A stretch of 64,000 nt of DNA, taken from contig CATOTL010000001.1 of assembly GCA_951813545.1 (NCBI GenBank), positions 186,001 to 250,000 on the forward strand. The letters run 5' to 3'. This document shows positions 16,764 through 26,193 of this stretch, in pieces. The position numbers and the translations under genes are program-made. Position 1 is the first letter of the stretch; the number at the start of each line of letters is the position of its first letter. This DNA comes from an uncultured Poribacteria bacterium. GTDB taxonomy: Bacteria; Poribacteria; WGA-4E; WGA-3G. The notes beneath the pieces are model-generated. The model saw only the letters and a program-made list of their open reading frames with translations, ran no database searches and was not told where the DNA came from.

Positions 16764-17798
16764 CTACTCCTCAAATACTTCCTGGATCTGTTTTTGAAAG
16801 CGTGCGAACCCGAAGTTTTTCACTGCCCACGTCCGCATGTCGCCAGCAATACTTTCATCACCGGTATGTTTTTCAAGGGCGGTCAGGCATGCATCGGCAC
16901 TTTCAACGTGTGCGAGTGCCGGGTACTCTTGCCAAAGCGGATGCTGACCGCCGATAACACCGCACCCTGCCATGAGTGCTTCCATGGCGGTTCGGCAACA
17001 CACTTCATGGTAGGCGAAATTGAGATAGAACTCGGATTCGGAGAGGACCTGTGCGACAAAGGTTCCCGGTGAAGCATCGTGGTGTTCGTCGCAGACATCG
17101 AGCAGCGCATCGTAGATTTCCAGGTCGCGCGCCAACTCTCGCTGGCGATGGACCTTCCCACCCCAGACATTCGGGCTACCGATATAGACGCGATGGAAAT
17201 CCGTCCCTTCGAGTTTTTGAAAGACCTCTACGATCATCTCTATATTTTTGATGTGCTTGACGCTTCCGATAGCAACCACCTGCCGCTGCTTTTTCACACC
17301 TGGGTAGTAGAGATACTCGTTGATAGGCTCATAAATCACATCGGATTGGATACCGACGGCACTCATAAGTGTTTGTTGATAGTAGCAGGAGGCGAACACT
17401 TTTTCATCAACAGCGGCGACGACATCCATTCGCATCTGTCCAGGCCACCGCAGGATTTCCATCTCCGAACACAGCAAGATCTTTCGACCCGGATATGCCG
17501 CAACTTCTTCGATCCGTTCACGTTCGATGCCTCGGAGGTTGTCCCAATCACCGCCTTGCTCCAGTTCTTCGGGAACGTTCCGGGGTGCCTTGATGGCAAG
17601 CGGCTCTACAATTAAGTCCTCACTTAAGTCCTCGTTCTCAATATCTTCCGGTAGCGTTTTTAGGTCTATGACCGTCTGGCAGTTGAGGGCAACCTCAACA
17701 GCTGCCATCTTCGTGCTCATCCCGCCTGTCGGATGTGAACCTGTTACTGGATAGTTTGGATGATAGCCAACAAAATCAGGGGACGTGTAGAGTTGCAT
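16764..17798 (-). CDS. GT-B (GT4-like) glycosyltransferase
   Basis: 344 residues, ATG at 17798 behind GAGGAATTATA. N-terminal SHPTGGMSTKMAAVEVAL corresponds to the GGG acceptor loop; VVAIGSVKHIKNIEMIVEVF starts the second Rossmann domain; EVCCRTAMEALMAGCGVIGG is the EX7E-like donor-binding stretch. Related to 7922-8932 and supplies the C-terminus found in the chimera at 2320-3015. Follows the frameshifted GT25-like gene by about 10 nt, so same operon. Product unknown; surface glycan is the likely destination. Confidence 0.75.
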   Translation of the reverse strand: MQLYTSPDFVGYHPNYPVTGSHPTGGMSTKMAAVEVALNCQTVIDLKTLPEDIENEDLSEDLIVEPLAIKAPRNVPEELEQGGDWDNLRGIERERIEEVAAYPGRKILLCSEMEILRWPGQMRMDVVAAVDEKVFASCYYQQTLMSAVGIQSDVIYEPINEYLYYPGVKKQRQVVAIGSVKHIKNIEMIVEVFQKLEGTDFHRVYIGSPNVWGGKVHRQRELARDLEIYDALLDVCDEHHDASPGTFVAQVLSESEFYLNFAYHEVCCRTAMEALMAGCGVIGGQHPLWQEYPALAHVESADACLTALEKHTGDESIAGDMRTWAVKNFGFARFQKQIQEVFEE

Positions 17799-17807
17799 TA
17801 TAATTCC

Positions 17808-18549
17808 TCACATATACATGTCGGGGGTTTCTTCTGCTACGCTGAAGTTATCAGTGCCAGCAATAAGATTAGAGTATCGTTTCACACACGGGAATACAGT
17901 TGTAAAGATGCCGGGCAGGTCCCAATCCTCGATATTCAAAAGCACTTCAAGGGCGCGCCATAGCGGATGCTTTAGCACCAGATTCAGCACCTTTCGTGGA
18001 AAGGACCATCGCAAAATCACACCCACCTTTGATGCCTTCATAAACGTAACCACTAATATACAGATCATTCGGTCTAAAAATTGGCGGTTCTTTAAAATGT
18101 TTAAGCATCACCGGACCATAGTAGAACGGATTCAGGAGCAGCATATTAAGCTCACCGTATCGCCGAAGCGTCCGACACAAACCATTGAGATGATCGTGTG
18201 CTTGACCGACAAGTGCGGTTGCGAAACAAGCGTCATCGTGCAAGAACACCTCAAGCGTCCCTTCGCGGGTAACGCGATCCTTTAGATAAAGTGCCACATG
18301 ATACATCTGACCGATAACTGTCCCGACGATCGGTTTATCTTGTCCGATACACGGCTTAAAGTTTTCAAATCCGTGTTCCTCCATAGCATGTCTTCCAATC
18401 TCGTCCCACGTTTGAAAAGACCCATCACCCGTCCAAAAATGGACAAGCTCGCCAGGGATATGATCTCGCCAAGCCGTACATTCCGCAAGCAGCCTACGAT
18501 CGGGGCGGGTTTCCGAATTCAAATAAGTGTAGCGGGTAATCTCTTTCAC
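17808..18549 (-). pseudogene. GT25-like glycosyltransferase with a frameshift
   Basis: The GTG start at 18549 overlaps the stop of the upstream gene. The first frame gives KEITRYTYLNSETRPDRRL, EVFLHDDACF and DFAMVLSTKGAE, then leaves the family. The next frame continues with LVLKHPLWRALEVLLNIEDW and reaches a stop near 17808. One base difference at about 17978 (in GCTGAATCTGGTG) would join them into one protein of about 245 residues. Either a recent mutation or a sequencing error. Related to 6556-7368. Confidence 0.75.
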
Positions 18550-20591
18550 TCTTGAGGACCCCCAAAAGCGTTGGCAACCAGCACGAGATCCAAAATGTTC
18601 ACGATGCCATCACCATTGAGATCAGGTTCAGCATTTCCAAACCCGTTGGCAACAAGCACCAGATCCAAGATGTTTATTGTGCCGTCAGCATTGACATCTA
18701 CTGTAGGAGGAGTTTCTAATCCCGATTTCAGATAAATTTCGCCATCTAAGTCAGGTAGCACGTGTGAGCGTTTGTCGTTCACACCGCTGGCAACGCCGGA
18801 CACCGCTTCCAAGAACTCGATCTGCTGTTCCTTACCACTCCGATTATACACTGCCCAGCCGTTGGTAAACTCTCGAATAAACAGCCCGTCGTGGTTCTCG
18901 TAGAGCTGTCCTTTGGTTTCATCACCACCGATAGGTGTGCCGAGATCCGCATCCCAGAAATCATACCAATAATGGTCGTGATCATGAACATGGGAGTGCT
19001 TGTCATGAGACTCTGGCAGAAATGAATTATACCAGAAATGTTCATGAAAGAAGCTACCACTGCCAATAACATATAATACGTATCCATCTGAGAGCGTCAA
19101 ACTCATCGTTGTGAATAAACGCATCCATTGTCTGTTTCGAGGGGAATCCGGCACTTCTTTGATAAGACCCCACCCTTCAAGCCCGTTGATCCGAGGTTCG
19201 CGAAAGTTCTTTTCCGACCATACCAGCGTTTCTTCAATTTCAAGAATATCCGCACGGGTGTACCCCGCGCCTTGAAATTTGTTTAACTCTATTCCTGGAA
19301 GTGTCTCCATGAAAGTGCCGTTGACATACTCCGCCCACCTCGGGATTTTATCGCGATTGGTATTCACCATTATCAAAAAATCATCGCCAACCATGTCCCG
19401 AATGCCTTGCAAAATTTTATCGCGTGCGAGGTGTTCTTCCGCTAATGTCCGATATCCGCGAAGTCTTCGCCCCTCATTCCAATGATCCAGGAAGATTCCG
19501 TCAAATAATCCGCATTTGGCAACAGCTTGAACATGCTCAAGTGTCCACTTTTGGGTTTCGGGTAGGGTGAAATCTAAGAAATATCCCCACCACCCTTCGT
19601 CCTGAATCCGATTGCCTTCTGCATCTCGGAGCCAAGATACCCAATCTTCTGGATAATCCTCTCCTGCTCCATAATATGGGATTTGGACCAGTAGTATCAT
19701 ATTCGGATTATTGGAAAGAAGGGCATCCCGCCGCCTTTTGGCTTCTTGGAGATTACCAACCAAATGGATACCATTATCAGTCACGACAAAATTGAGCCCA
19801 AGTTCGTTGCTACCAAACCACAGATCATGCCGCGCATATCGTTGAGATTCAGACAAAGTTGGGAGATTAATGATATTTGCCCACGCTGCGAAAGCCGATG
19901 GATACTCACGATCTTCAATACGGTCTTTCACAGGAAACCTTGGCACGTCACAAACCCGGATATTCGGTAGGTCTAACTGCAATAACTGTGATGCATCAAT
20001 AACATTAGCATTAATGTTCAAAAATTCTAAGGATACCAAGTTCTTAAGGGGCGTAATATCTGTGATTAGATTACCTTCAAGGTCCAATATTTGTAGGTTG
20101 ATAAGCCTCGAAAGCGAAGTAACATCCTCAATCTGGTTAGTTGATAGATACAACTTTCGCAAGTTAACAAGCGCAGCGAGAGGTGAGATGTTTCTAATCT
20201 CGTTAGCTGATAGATGTAACTCTTCTAAATTCGTCAATTTTGCTAACGGTGCGATATCTGAGATTTGATTCTCATAAAGCTTCAATACTTCCAATGATAC
20301 TAAATTCTTAAAGGGGGTGAGATCGCTTATCTTGCTATCGGTTATATGTAAAAATCGGAGGTTTTTGGCGTGCTCTAATCCATGAAGGTTTGATATGTCA
20401 GAACTCAAAACGACCAAACTTCCAAGTCTTTGTAAGTGTGAAGGTATTAGCGGTGTGTTCTGAGGCATATCTAATGTCTCGCGAACAGCCTTTCGTAGAT
20501 TCACATCCGGCATCCAATGGGTCTCTTGGGCATACGCAGTGTTAACAACTACAAACAAGGCAACAATAAACGAAAAAAGTCTTCTATACAT
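18546..20591 (-). CDS. secreted LRR, glycosidase-like, dockerin protein
   Basis: 681 residues. A signal peptide ends at AYAQ. Residues about 60-210 are internalin-type leucine-rich repeats of 22 residues (LVSLEVLKLYENQISDIAPL and so on). Residues about 220-600 form a TIM-barrel-like glycosidase domain related to the 20741 protein, with GLFDGIFLDHWNEG as the probable acid-containing strand. The C-terminus has two dockerin-type calcium loops, DVNADGTINILDLVLVA and DLNGDGIVNILDLVLVA. Probably cell-surface or matrix-bound polysaccharide processing. The stop overlaps the GTG of the GT25-like gene. Confidence 0.8.
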   Translation of the reverse strand: MYRRLFSFIVALFVVVNTAYAQETHWMPDVNLRKAVRETLDMPQNTPLIPSHLQRLGSLVVLSSDISNLHGLEHAKNLRFLHITDSKISDLTPFKNLVSLEVLKLYENQISDIAPLAKLTNLEELHLSANEIRNISPLAALVNLRKLYLSTNQIEDVTSLSRLINLQILDLEGNLITDITPLKNLVSLEFLNINANVIDASQLLQLDLPNIRVCDVPRFPVKDRIEDREYPSAFAAWANIINLPTLSESQRYARHDLWFGSNELGLNFVVTDNGIHLVGNLQEAKRRRDALLSNNPNMILLVQIPYYGAGEDYPEDWVSWLRDAEGNRIQDEGWWGYFLDFTLPETQKWTLEHVQAVAKCGLFDGIFLDHWNEGRRLRGYRTLAEEHLARDKILQGIRDMVGDDFLIMVNTNRDKIPRWAEYVNGTFMETLPGIELNKFQGAGYTRADILEIEETLVWSEKNFREPRINGLEGWGLIKEVPDSPRNRQWMRLFTTMSLTLSDGYVLYVIGSGSFFHEHFWYNSFLPESHDKHSHVHDHDHYWYDFWDADLGTPIGGDETKGQLYENHDGLFIREFTNGWAVYNRSGKEQQIEFLEAVSGVASGVNDKRSHVLPDLDGEIYLKSGLETPPTVDVNADGTINILDLVLVANGFGNAEPDLNGDGIVNILDLVLVANAFGGPQE

Positions 20592-20639
20592 ACTATCCTC
20601 CTATTTCCGGTTTTTAGAGGGCAGGTCTTGTCTCTGCGC

Positions 20640-20744
20640 CTACGCCTCAGGGATACCGTCTCGTCGGGCAAGGCATTCCGCAAGAAGCCCGCGATCGGGA
20701 CGGGTTTCCAAATTCAAATAAGTGTAGCGGGTAATCTCTTTCAC
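20640..20744 (-). pseudogene. 5' stub of a GT25-like gene
   Basis: From a GTG at 20744 overlapping the stop of the glycosidase-dockerin gene, the frame reads KEITRYTYLNLETRPDRGL and LAECLARRDGIPEA before a stop at 20640. This is the start of the gene at 18549 in the same position relative to a dockerin gene. The unit [glycosidase-dockerin, GT25-like] was thus duplicated and this GT copy lost. The rest of 20592-20640 holds nothing I can name. Confidence 0.75.
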
Positions 20745-22240
20745 TCTTGAGGACCCCCAAAAGCGTTGGCAACCAGCACGAGATCCAAAATGTTCACGAT
20801 GCCATCACCATTCAGATCGGGTTCAGAATTTCCAAACCCGTTAGCAACAAGCACGAGATCCAAGATGTTCACTGTGCCGTCAGCATTGATGTCTGCGGGA
20901 ATACCAATAGCTTTGAGATAAATCTCGCCGTCTAAATCAGCAAGCACATGCCTTGTGCCTGTTACACCGTTCGCAACCCCGGATACATTCTCTGGGAGTT
21001 CAATCTGTTGTTCCTTGCCACTGCGGTTATAGACCGCCCAGCCGTTGGTGAATTCGCGGATGAACAACCCCGCAGTATTTTCATACACTTGTGCTTTTGT
21101 TTCATCTCCGCCTACAGGACGACCGAGCGGTGCATCGTAGAAGGAATACCAGTATTTGTGGTGGAGATGCGCGTGGGAGGCACCACTTAGGTGTTCCTCT
21201 GAGTGTTCTGGCCAAATCTCGTAAGCATGTTCATGATTAGAACCGCCACCAATTCCCGTGGTAAACGAAACGTAGCCATCAGAATGTGTCAGGCTTAGGG
21301 TTATGAAGACTCGTGCGGTTTGCTCATTCCGTGGGGCGTTCAGAGGTTCGCTTGGAAGCCCCCACCCTTCTAAACAGTTTACCTGGGGGTATCTGAAGTT
21401 TTCTTGATACCACAACAAGGCGTTCTCAATTTCAATCAGACGTTCGCGAGAGTAACCTTGAACAGGTCCTATCGTTTCCATAAAACTTCCGTTGACATAA
21501 GGTGCCGAACGCGGCACTTTGCGGGTGTTGGTATTCACGATAATGAGAAAATCCTCGCCAACGACTTCGCGGATGCGTCTGACGAGTGAAACCTGGGCAT
21601 CCACCTTACTACTATGATAGAGGTCTGCCATCTCTTGATCCCATTCTGGCGATTCATCCCACCAATCCAGGAAAATCCCATCAAAGAGACCGCACTTGGC
21701 AAGCGCAGCGGCGCGTTGAACGAAATGATCTTGGGCACCGGGATGTGTGTAGTCTATTAAAAATGCCTGCCAACCTACGTCTTGAATTCTATTTCCCGAT
21801 TTATCTCTCAACCAATACGGCCAATCTTCTGGATAAGTTTCTAAAATCGCACCATAATGATACAACGTTGAAAGAAGTAGAAAGTTTGAATTTAGCTCCT
21901 GTAATTGGGTTCTTTCATACTGTGAGTACTCAAGGGATCCTGCATTTACGACCAATTGATTCCCTTCAGGCCCCAACCGCCACTGTATGGCACGGAACGT
22001 CCCTCCCCAAAAAAGGTCGTTGTGTGCTAACATCTCTTTAATGTACGACCATTCATATATATCATCGGGTCTTGGATAGTTTAGGAGTTCATGACTCCAT
22101 GCTCCAAAAACAGAAGGGTATGTCCTGTTTTCAACCCGCTCTACGATACTGGTTTCCCTATCAATCTCACATATTTCTTTACTATATGCGAGATTCGTGA
22201 AAATTAGCAGTAACAGAATCAGAATACATTTTTTTTTCAT
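20741..22240 (-). CDS. secreted glycosidase-like, dockerin protein
   Basis: 499 residues from the ATG at 22240, chosen for GGAGGACACCGC in front and a clean signal peptide (MKKKCILILLLLIFTNLAYS). Same TIM-barrel-like domain as 18546-20591 without the LRRs; GLFDGIFLDWWDE carries the probable catalytic acids. C-terminal pair of dockerin loops (DINADGTVNILDLVLVA, DLNGDGIVNILDLVLVA). The glycosidase family is not assigned with confidence. No cohesin was seen in the window. Confidence 0.78.
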   Translation of the reverse strand: MKKKCILILLLLIFTNLAYSKEICEIDRETSIVERVENRTYPSVFGAWSHELLNYPRPDDIYEWSYIKEMLAHNDLFWGGTFRAIQWRLGPEGNQLVVNAGSLEYSQYERTQLQELNSNFLLLSTLYHYGAILETYPEDWPYWLRDKSGNRIQDVGWQAFLIDYTHPGAQDHFVQRAAALAKCGLFDGIFLDWWDESPEWDQEMADLYHSSKVDAQVSLVRRIREVVGEDFLIIVNTNTRKVPRSAPYVNGSFMETIGPVQGYSRERLIEIENALLWYQENFRYPQVNCLEGWGLPSEPLNAPRNEQTARVFITLSLTHSDGYVSFTTGIGGGSNHEHAYEIWPEHSEEHLSGASHAHLHHKYWYSFYDAPLGRPVGGDETKAQVYENTAGLFIREFTNGWAVYNRSGKEQQIELPENVSGVANGVTGTRHVLADLDGEIYLKAIGIPADINADGTVNILDLVLVANGFGNSEPDLNGDGIVNILDLVLVANAFGGPQE

Positions 22241-22266
22241 GCGGTGTCCTCCAATAATATTCATTC

Positions 22267-22968
22267 CTATTTCCTTGACATCTCATTTAAATAGCGTTGA
22301 TACCAATTCTCGCTGGTGGTATTGTATTGCCGAATGGGTAACTCGGATTTTTGGATATATTCTTCAAACGGTTCATTTGTGAGAACACTAACACCGAGAA
22401 ATTCGAGAATTCCCTGTAGAACTTTTGCGGGCTTCGCACACAAATCTTCGTAGGTGATAACATGAGGTTCAATATTGTATTTTTTAGTCAAATCTAACCA
22501 TCTCGCTTCCCACTCTGAGAATGTTAAAATAGTTTTTTCAATCTCTTCTTTTGAATATCTGAAATTGAAATCCTTAGCCTGTTCAGAATCAGAATGAGAA
22601 AACACGCCAGACTGACATGCTTTGATGTACGAAATTGCCTGCTTTATCTTATTCAATCTGTGTAGGTGGATGAATTTAATGTCTGGAAATAGCGTGTTGA
22701 GAACTTCAAAGTTTTCCGTATCTTCTAATCCTAATATTTTTTTAAGTCTTTCCATACCGGGAATGTAATGTTTCCAATGAATTGAACCACCCCAGACCCC
22801 CCCTTTCATCCCTCCCCTATACAGCATTTTTACACTGTCTATGTTTTTATCTTCTTTTAGAAGAAAGAATAGGTGTTCTCGAGGATTTCCCGCACCAACA
22901 CCTCTCATCAAATGTCTCAGTAGGTGTGTGCCGCTCCTTGGTTGAGTAAAAACTATGTAATATTTCAT
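22267..22968 (-). CDS. sulfotransferase
   Basis: 233 residues. The N-terminal YIVFTQPRSGTHLLRHLM is the PAPS 5'-phosphosulfate loop of sulfotransferases, nearest in style to the Stf0 type. KFIHLHRLNKIKQAISYIKA matches the 3'-phosphate-binding helix region. Would move sulfate from PAPS to a carbohydrate. The ATG overlaps the stop of the upstream GT25-like gene (AAATGA). Suggests a sulfated surface glycan. Confidence 0.8.
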   Translation of the reverse strand: MKYYIVFTQPRSGTHLLRHLMRGVGAGNPREHLFFLLKEDKNIDSVKMLYRGGMKGGVWGGSIHWKHYIPGMERLKKILGLEDTENFEVLNTLFPDIKFIHLHRLNKIKQAISYIKACQSGVFSHSDSEQAKDFNFRYSKEEIEKTILTFSEWEARWLDLTKKYNIEPHVITYEDLCAKPAKVLQGILEFLGVSVLTNEPFEEYIQKSELPIRQYNTTSENWYQRYLNEMSRK

Positions 22969-23732
22969 TTCGCTAAGGTGTGGTCATCACTTGTGGTGTG
23001 AATAGATCGCACAAGTCCATCTGGGGATTTTCTATTTAAGATTCTTCCGGATAGATAAGCTCTGTTATCTGGAACGAGATGATCCAAATTTACGTCCTCG
23101 TCAGCCAATGTGTAGAAATGCTCTTTTTTATGACACAATGCGCGCACAGCATACTCGACGCGAGGCGGAAAAAATCCGATAACATTATCTATTAACCATT
23201 CTGCCCCTTTCGGTGTAACGATATGCCCCGTGTCGGCACCACCCTCAAAGATACCGTAGGCAATAGGAGAACCTTCGGAAATCCAGCGGATAGGGAAATC
23301 TGCTGCGTTCATAGCAAAATGTTTACACCAAAGCGACAAAAATTGGAATTCCGGGTCAAATTCCCTTAGGGACTGAACAATCTCTTGAAGCGCAAGATAA
23401 GGTATGCATAGCTTCCGGTCGTCCTGGATAATCATTACTGTTTCTCCTAATTTTACAAGGTATCTCCAGAATCGACAATAATTCCACATTTGGGTGTAGA
23501 CAGTGATATTGTATTCATTCTGCTGCCCTTTATCCAGATACGATTGGAAGGCAGGAAATCCATCGGCAATTGCGTCCTCAAGGACATCTCGCGTTTTCTC
23601 GTAATTAAGATCATCTATAGCCGACCAACGCTTCAGTCGATCGAAAGGTGTCTGCATCGCAAAGAGTGCCCCTTCACACATATAACGTCGTTTTTGTTCT
23701 GCGCATAAATTTAGGATGTAAATGTCAAACAT
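22965..23732 (-). CDS. GT25-like glycosyltransferase
   Basis: 255 residues from the ATG at 23732 (MFDIYILNLCAEQKRRYMCE), preceded by GGGGAAG. YILNL start, MIIQDDRKLCIPYL as the DD motif, and VTPKGAEWLIDNV as the later conserved block. Paralogous to 23918-24664. The stop overlaps the sulfotransferase start. Confidence 0.68.
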   Translation of the reverse strand: MFDIYILNLCAEQKRRYMCEGALFAMQTPFDRLKRWSAIDDLNYEKTRDVLEDAIADGFPAFQSYLDKGQQNEYNITVYTQMWNYCRFWRYLVKLGETVMIIQDDRKLCIPYLALQEIVQSLREFDPEFQFLSLWCKHFAMNAADFPIRWISEGSPIAYGIFEGGADTGHIVTPKGAEWLIDNVIGFFPPRVEYAVRALCHKKEHFYTLADEDVNLDHLVPDNRAYLSGRILNRKSPDGLVRSIHTTSDDHTLAK

Positions 23733-23917
23733 TATTCTTCCCCAACCGCATTCCCCGCCATTGATAATGCCGGTACGGCACGTTAAGTCAAGCTCCAATT
23801 TATCGGTGTGATGAGCAGATACTGACAGGAATTAACACCGGGCGGTTTCGTCATCTTTATTTTCCTCCTGACTCATCATTATAGTGGAGTACGGAGGATA
23901 TGTCTATAGTTTTTGCT

Positions 23918-24664
23918 TTAATTCGTATCAATGGGTTCTCTGATGGGATCCCATGTATTCGGCTTGAAAATAGTGCTCGGACAATAGACCCGATTCCCCA
24001 TTTCTTTATGGGAATACTGATCGTTGAAGACCGTATAGCATCCCTTCGGCTGATCAATTTTACCGAGACTACAAAGCATGTAAAAATCTTCTAATTTCAC
24101 AGTATCATTTTCAAATGTATGTGTATTCAATACCCAATTTGCGCCGCGGGGCGAATAAATAACCCCGAGATCATAACTGCCGCAGATTCCATGCATAATT
24201 ATAGAATGCGCACAAATGGGGGTGAGTTCATTATGAAGAACGTGCGGTTTTCTAAAGCAATTGAGCAACAATAAATGGAAGTTACCACGATTCTTGAGGA
24301 TAGAAATGATCGCCTGTAATCTCTCAAATTTTAGACCCAATATGGTATCATCATGCATTACAATGGCTGTGATCCGTTTTTCGATAATATACCGCATAAT
24401 ACGGAAATAATTCCACTGTTGTGCCAAAATAGCAATGGGTACATGTTTATACATCCCCGAATCTAACAGCTTTGTATACTGTTCAATTTTATCGTCTGAA
24501 GCATCTTCACACAATTTCTGGCTTTTCTCGTAAGCCTTATCATCTATACATTCCCATATTTGAAACCGATCTAATGGCACCCCTTTGGCTAAAAGTGCAC
24601 CTTCGCACAGATACCTACGGCGTGTTTCAGCAGGCAAATTCATTACGATAATTTTATCTATCAT
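23918..24664 (-). CDS. GT25-like glycosyltransferase
   Basis: 248 residues from the ATG at 24664 (MIDKIIVMNLPAETRRRYLC), GGAG upstream. IVMHDDTILGLKF is the DD motif; YSPRGANWVLNT is the conserved later block. N-terminus closest to 22965-23732 (CEGALLAKGVPLDRF versus CEGALFAMQTPFDRL). The gap to the next gene downstream (23733-23917) holds no supported gene. Confidence 0.68.
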   Translation of the reverse strand: MIDKIIVMNLPAETRRRYLCEGALLAKGVPLDRFQIWECIDDKAYEKSQKLCEDASDDKIEQYTKLLDSGMYKHVPIAILAQQWNYFRIMRYIIEKRITAIVMHDDTILGLKFERLQAIISILKNRGNFHLLLLNCFRKPHVLHNELTPICAHSIIMHGICGSYDLGVIYSPRGANWVLNTHTFENDTVKLEDFYMLCSLGKIDQPKGCYTVFNDQYSHKEMGNRVYCPSTIFKPNTWDPIREPIDTN

Positions 24665-24723
24665 TTTTAACGCTCCATTGAATAGTTTTCGGTTTTCAGT
24701 CATCAGTTAAAGAGGGATATGAT

Positions 24724-25524
24724 TTAATCAACACCCTCTTGTAACCGACTACCGAGAACTGATAACTGATGACCTGCCTCGGAAAAGAGCCTTTTGAAAT
24801 CATCCCGCATCCCCTGCCATTGTTCAGGCATGGAATTGGAGCCTAACCAAGCGTTTGGATAATCGCTACCGAGAGGAAGTATCGTGGAATAGAAGCCTTC
24901 AGCCCAACCTTCAGTATCCTCGTGTCGCGGAACTAATACAGAATTTGCACGCGCCGACCATGTTTGGGTTTTGATGCGCGCTAAAACAACCTCTGCGCCC
25001 GCACTTGAATAAACTCGCGCAAAATTGTCCCAGGAGAGTACGCCACGGGTAATGAAGGAGCTCGGTGTAATGGGATCTATCTTTTTCAACTGCCCATACC
25101 AACCATTATTCGGGCAAACTGTTAACATCTTGAAGTTTGGGTCAAAACTGATTATTTCGCCAACAACGTCTTCAAACCATGCAAATGATGGACAAAATTC
25201 CTTCACCAACATCAAACCGTCATGCACAAACGCTTCGATACGGTTCTTACTGGCGAGTTCCCGAAGGTATCGTGCCACGTTCCAGAGCATCAAAAATTTG
25301 CCCTGCTCAGCAAATCGCACCTCTTCTTCGATGTTCAAGAGTTCCGGCATATCCTGCCTAACAGCTTCCTCAGCCTGTTCAAAGTTCTCAAAATCTGCTA
25401 TATCGTAGCCGTGCCAGAACCGGATCTTTTCTTCAGGTACCTGCATCCGCAGCGCGCCAGAGGTTGAAATATAACGCCGGTCTTCGCGGCACGGCAGGTT
25501 TAGAATTGTCCATTTCTCAATCAT
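24724..25524 (-). CDS. GT25-like glycosyltransferase, diverged
   Basis: 266 residues. WTILNLPCREDRRYISTSGA start fits the family. The acidic motif is degenerate: EAFVHDGLMLVKEF has HDG instead of HDD, so metal binding may differ. YSSAGAEVVLARI is the later block. Starts 3 nt after the stop of the FkbM-like gene. Could be a variant or inactive member. Confidence 0.62.
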   Translation of the reverse strand: MIEKWTILNLPCREDRRYISTSGALRMQVPEEKIRFWHGYDIADFENFEQAEEAVRQDMPELLNIEEEVRFAEQGKFLMLWNVARYLRELASKNRIEAFVHDGLMLVKEFCPSFAWFEDVVGEIISFDPNFKMLTVCPNNGWYGQLKKIDPITPSSFITRGVLSWDNFARVYSSAGAEVVLARIKTQTWSARANSVLVPRHEDTEGWAEGFYSTILPLGSDYPNAWLGSNSMPEQWQGMRDDFKRLFSEAGHQLSVLGSRLQEGVD

Positions 25525-25527
25525 AGG

Positions 25528-26193
25528 TCACCTTTTGAGATAAAATCTAGCGAATTCAAGAGTAGAGCAATTAGTGTTTGTAGGTCTATCCCGGGGATCA
25601 TCACATAATTCGTATCCCTTTTCTTGTAAGGTTTCTACGCAGTATTTACGGCTCTGCATATCAATATCAGGGTTGTGCCAGTGATACGTTGAAATCCGAA
25701 TAACATCTGGGTACGGGAACCCCTCCCAATCCACACCTTGTAGTGCGTTCATCTCCGAAGATTCGATGTTTAGATGCAACCCGCGTATATCTGCATCGTG
25801 GAGATCTGGAAGTTCATAAACCTTGGAAAAAAGTGTGTTCAACGTAATTGCAGGCACCGATGCGACTCTCGGTTTTTCATCATCTCCCATGTATTCACGG
25901 ATGGCACCAAACTCTCCGTGTGTTGTAAAAGATTTGATGTTTTCATGCCAGATTGCGTAGTCCCAAATGTAGATGCGCGGATTGTGCTTGTACGTATCGC
26001 GCAAAACGTCGTTTTTCTCACGGTTCATGTCTACACCGATGACTATGTATGGCGAATCCGAATTTAAAAGGATAGACGGCACATAGTATTTTGTATGCTC
26101 GACTTTATAGGCTTCTTCCTTAAAATTGTCGGTCGCTAAGAGCCCATATTCTAAGGTGTGATTTAATCCGCACTGGACAAATACGTTTCTCAT
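25528..26193 (-). CDS. FkbM-family methyltransferase
   Basis: 221 residues. VPAITLNTLFSKVYELPDLH followed by GLHLNIESSEMNALQGVDW and YPDVIRISTYHW matches the second half of FkbM SAM-dependent O-methyltransferases (lD..lhlniEG.E..aL.G). The N-terminal SAM-binding part is short, with YIVIGVDMN. Probably methylates a sugar. The ATG overlaps the stop of 26190-27011. Confidence 0.75.
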   Translation of the reverse strand: MRNVFVQCGLNHTLEYGLLATDNFKEEAYKVEHTKYYVPSILLNSDSPYIVIGVDMNREKNDVLRDTYKHNPRIYIWDYAIWHENIKSFTTHGEFGAIREYMGDDEKPRVASVPAITLNTLFSKVYELPDLHDADIRGLHLNIESSEMNALQGVDWEGFPYPDVIRISTYHWHNPDIDMQSRKYCVETLQEKGYELCDDPRDRPTNTNCSTLEFARFYLKR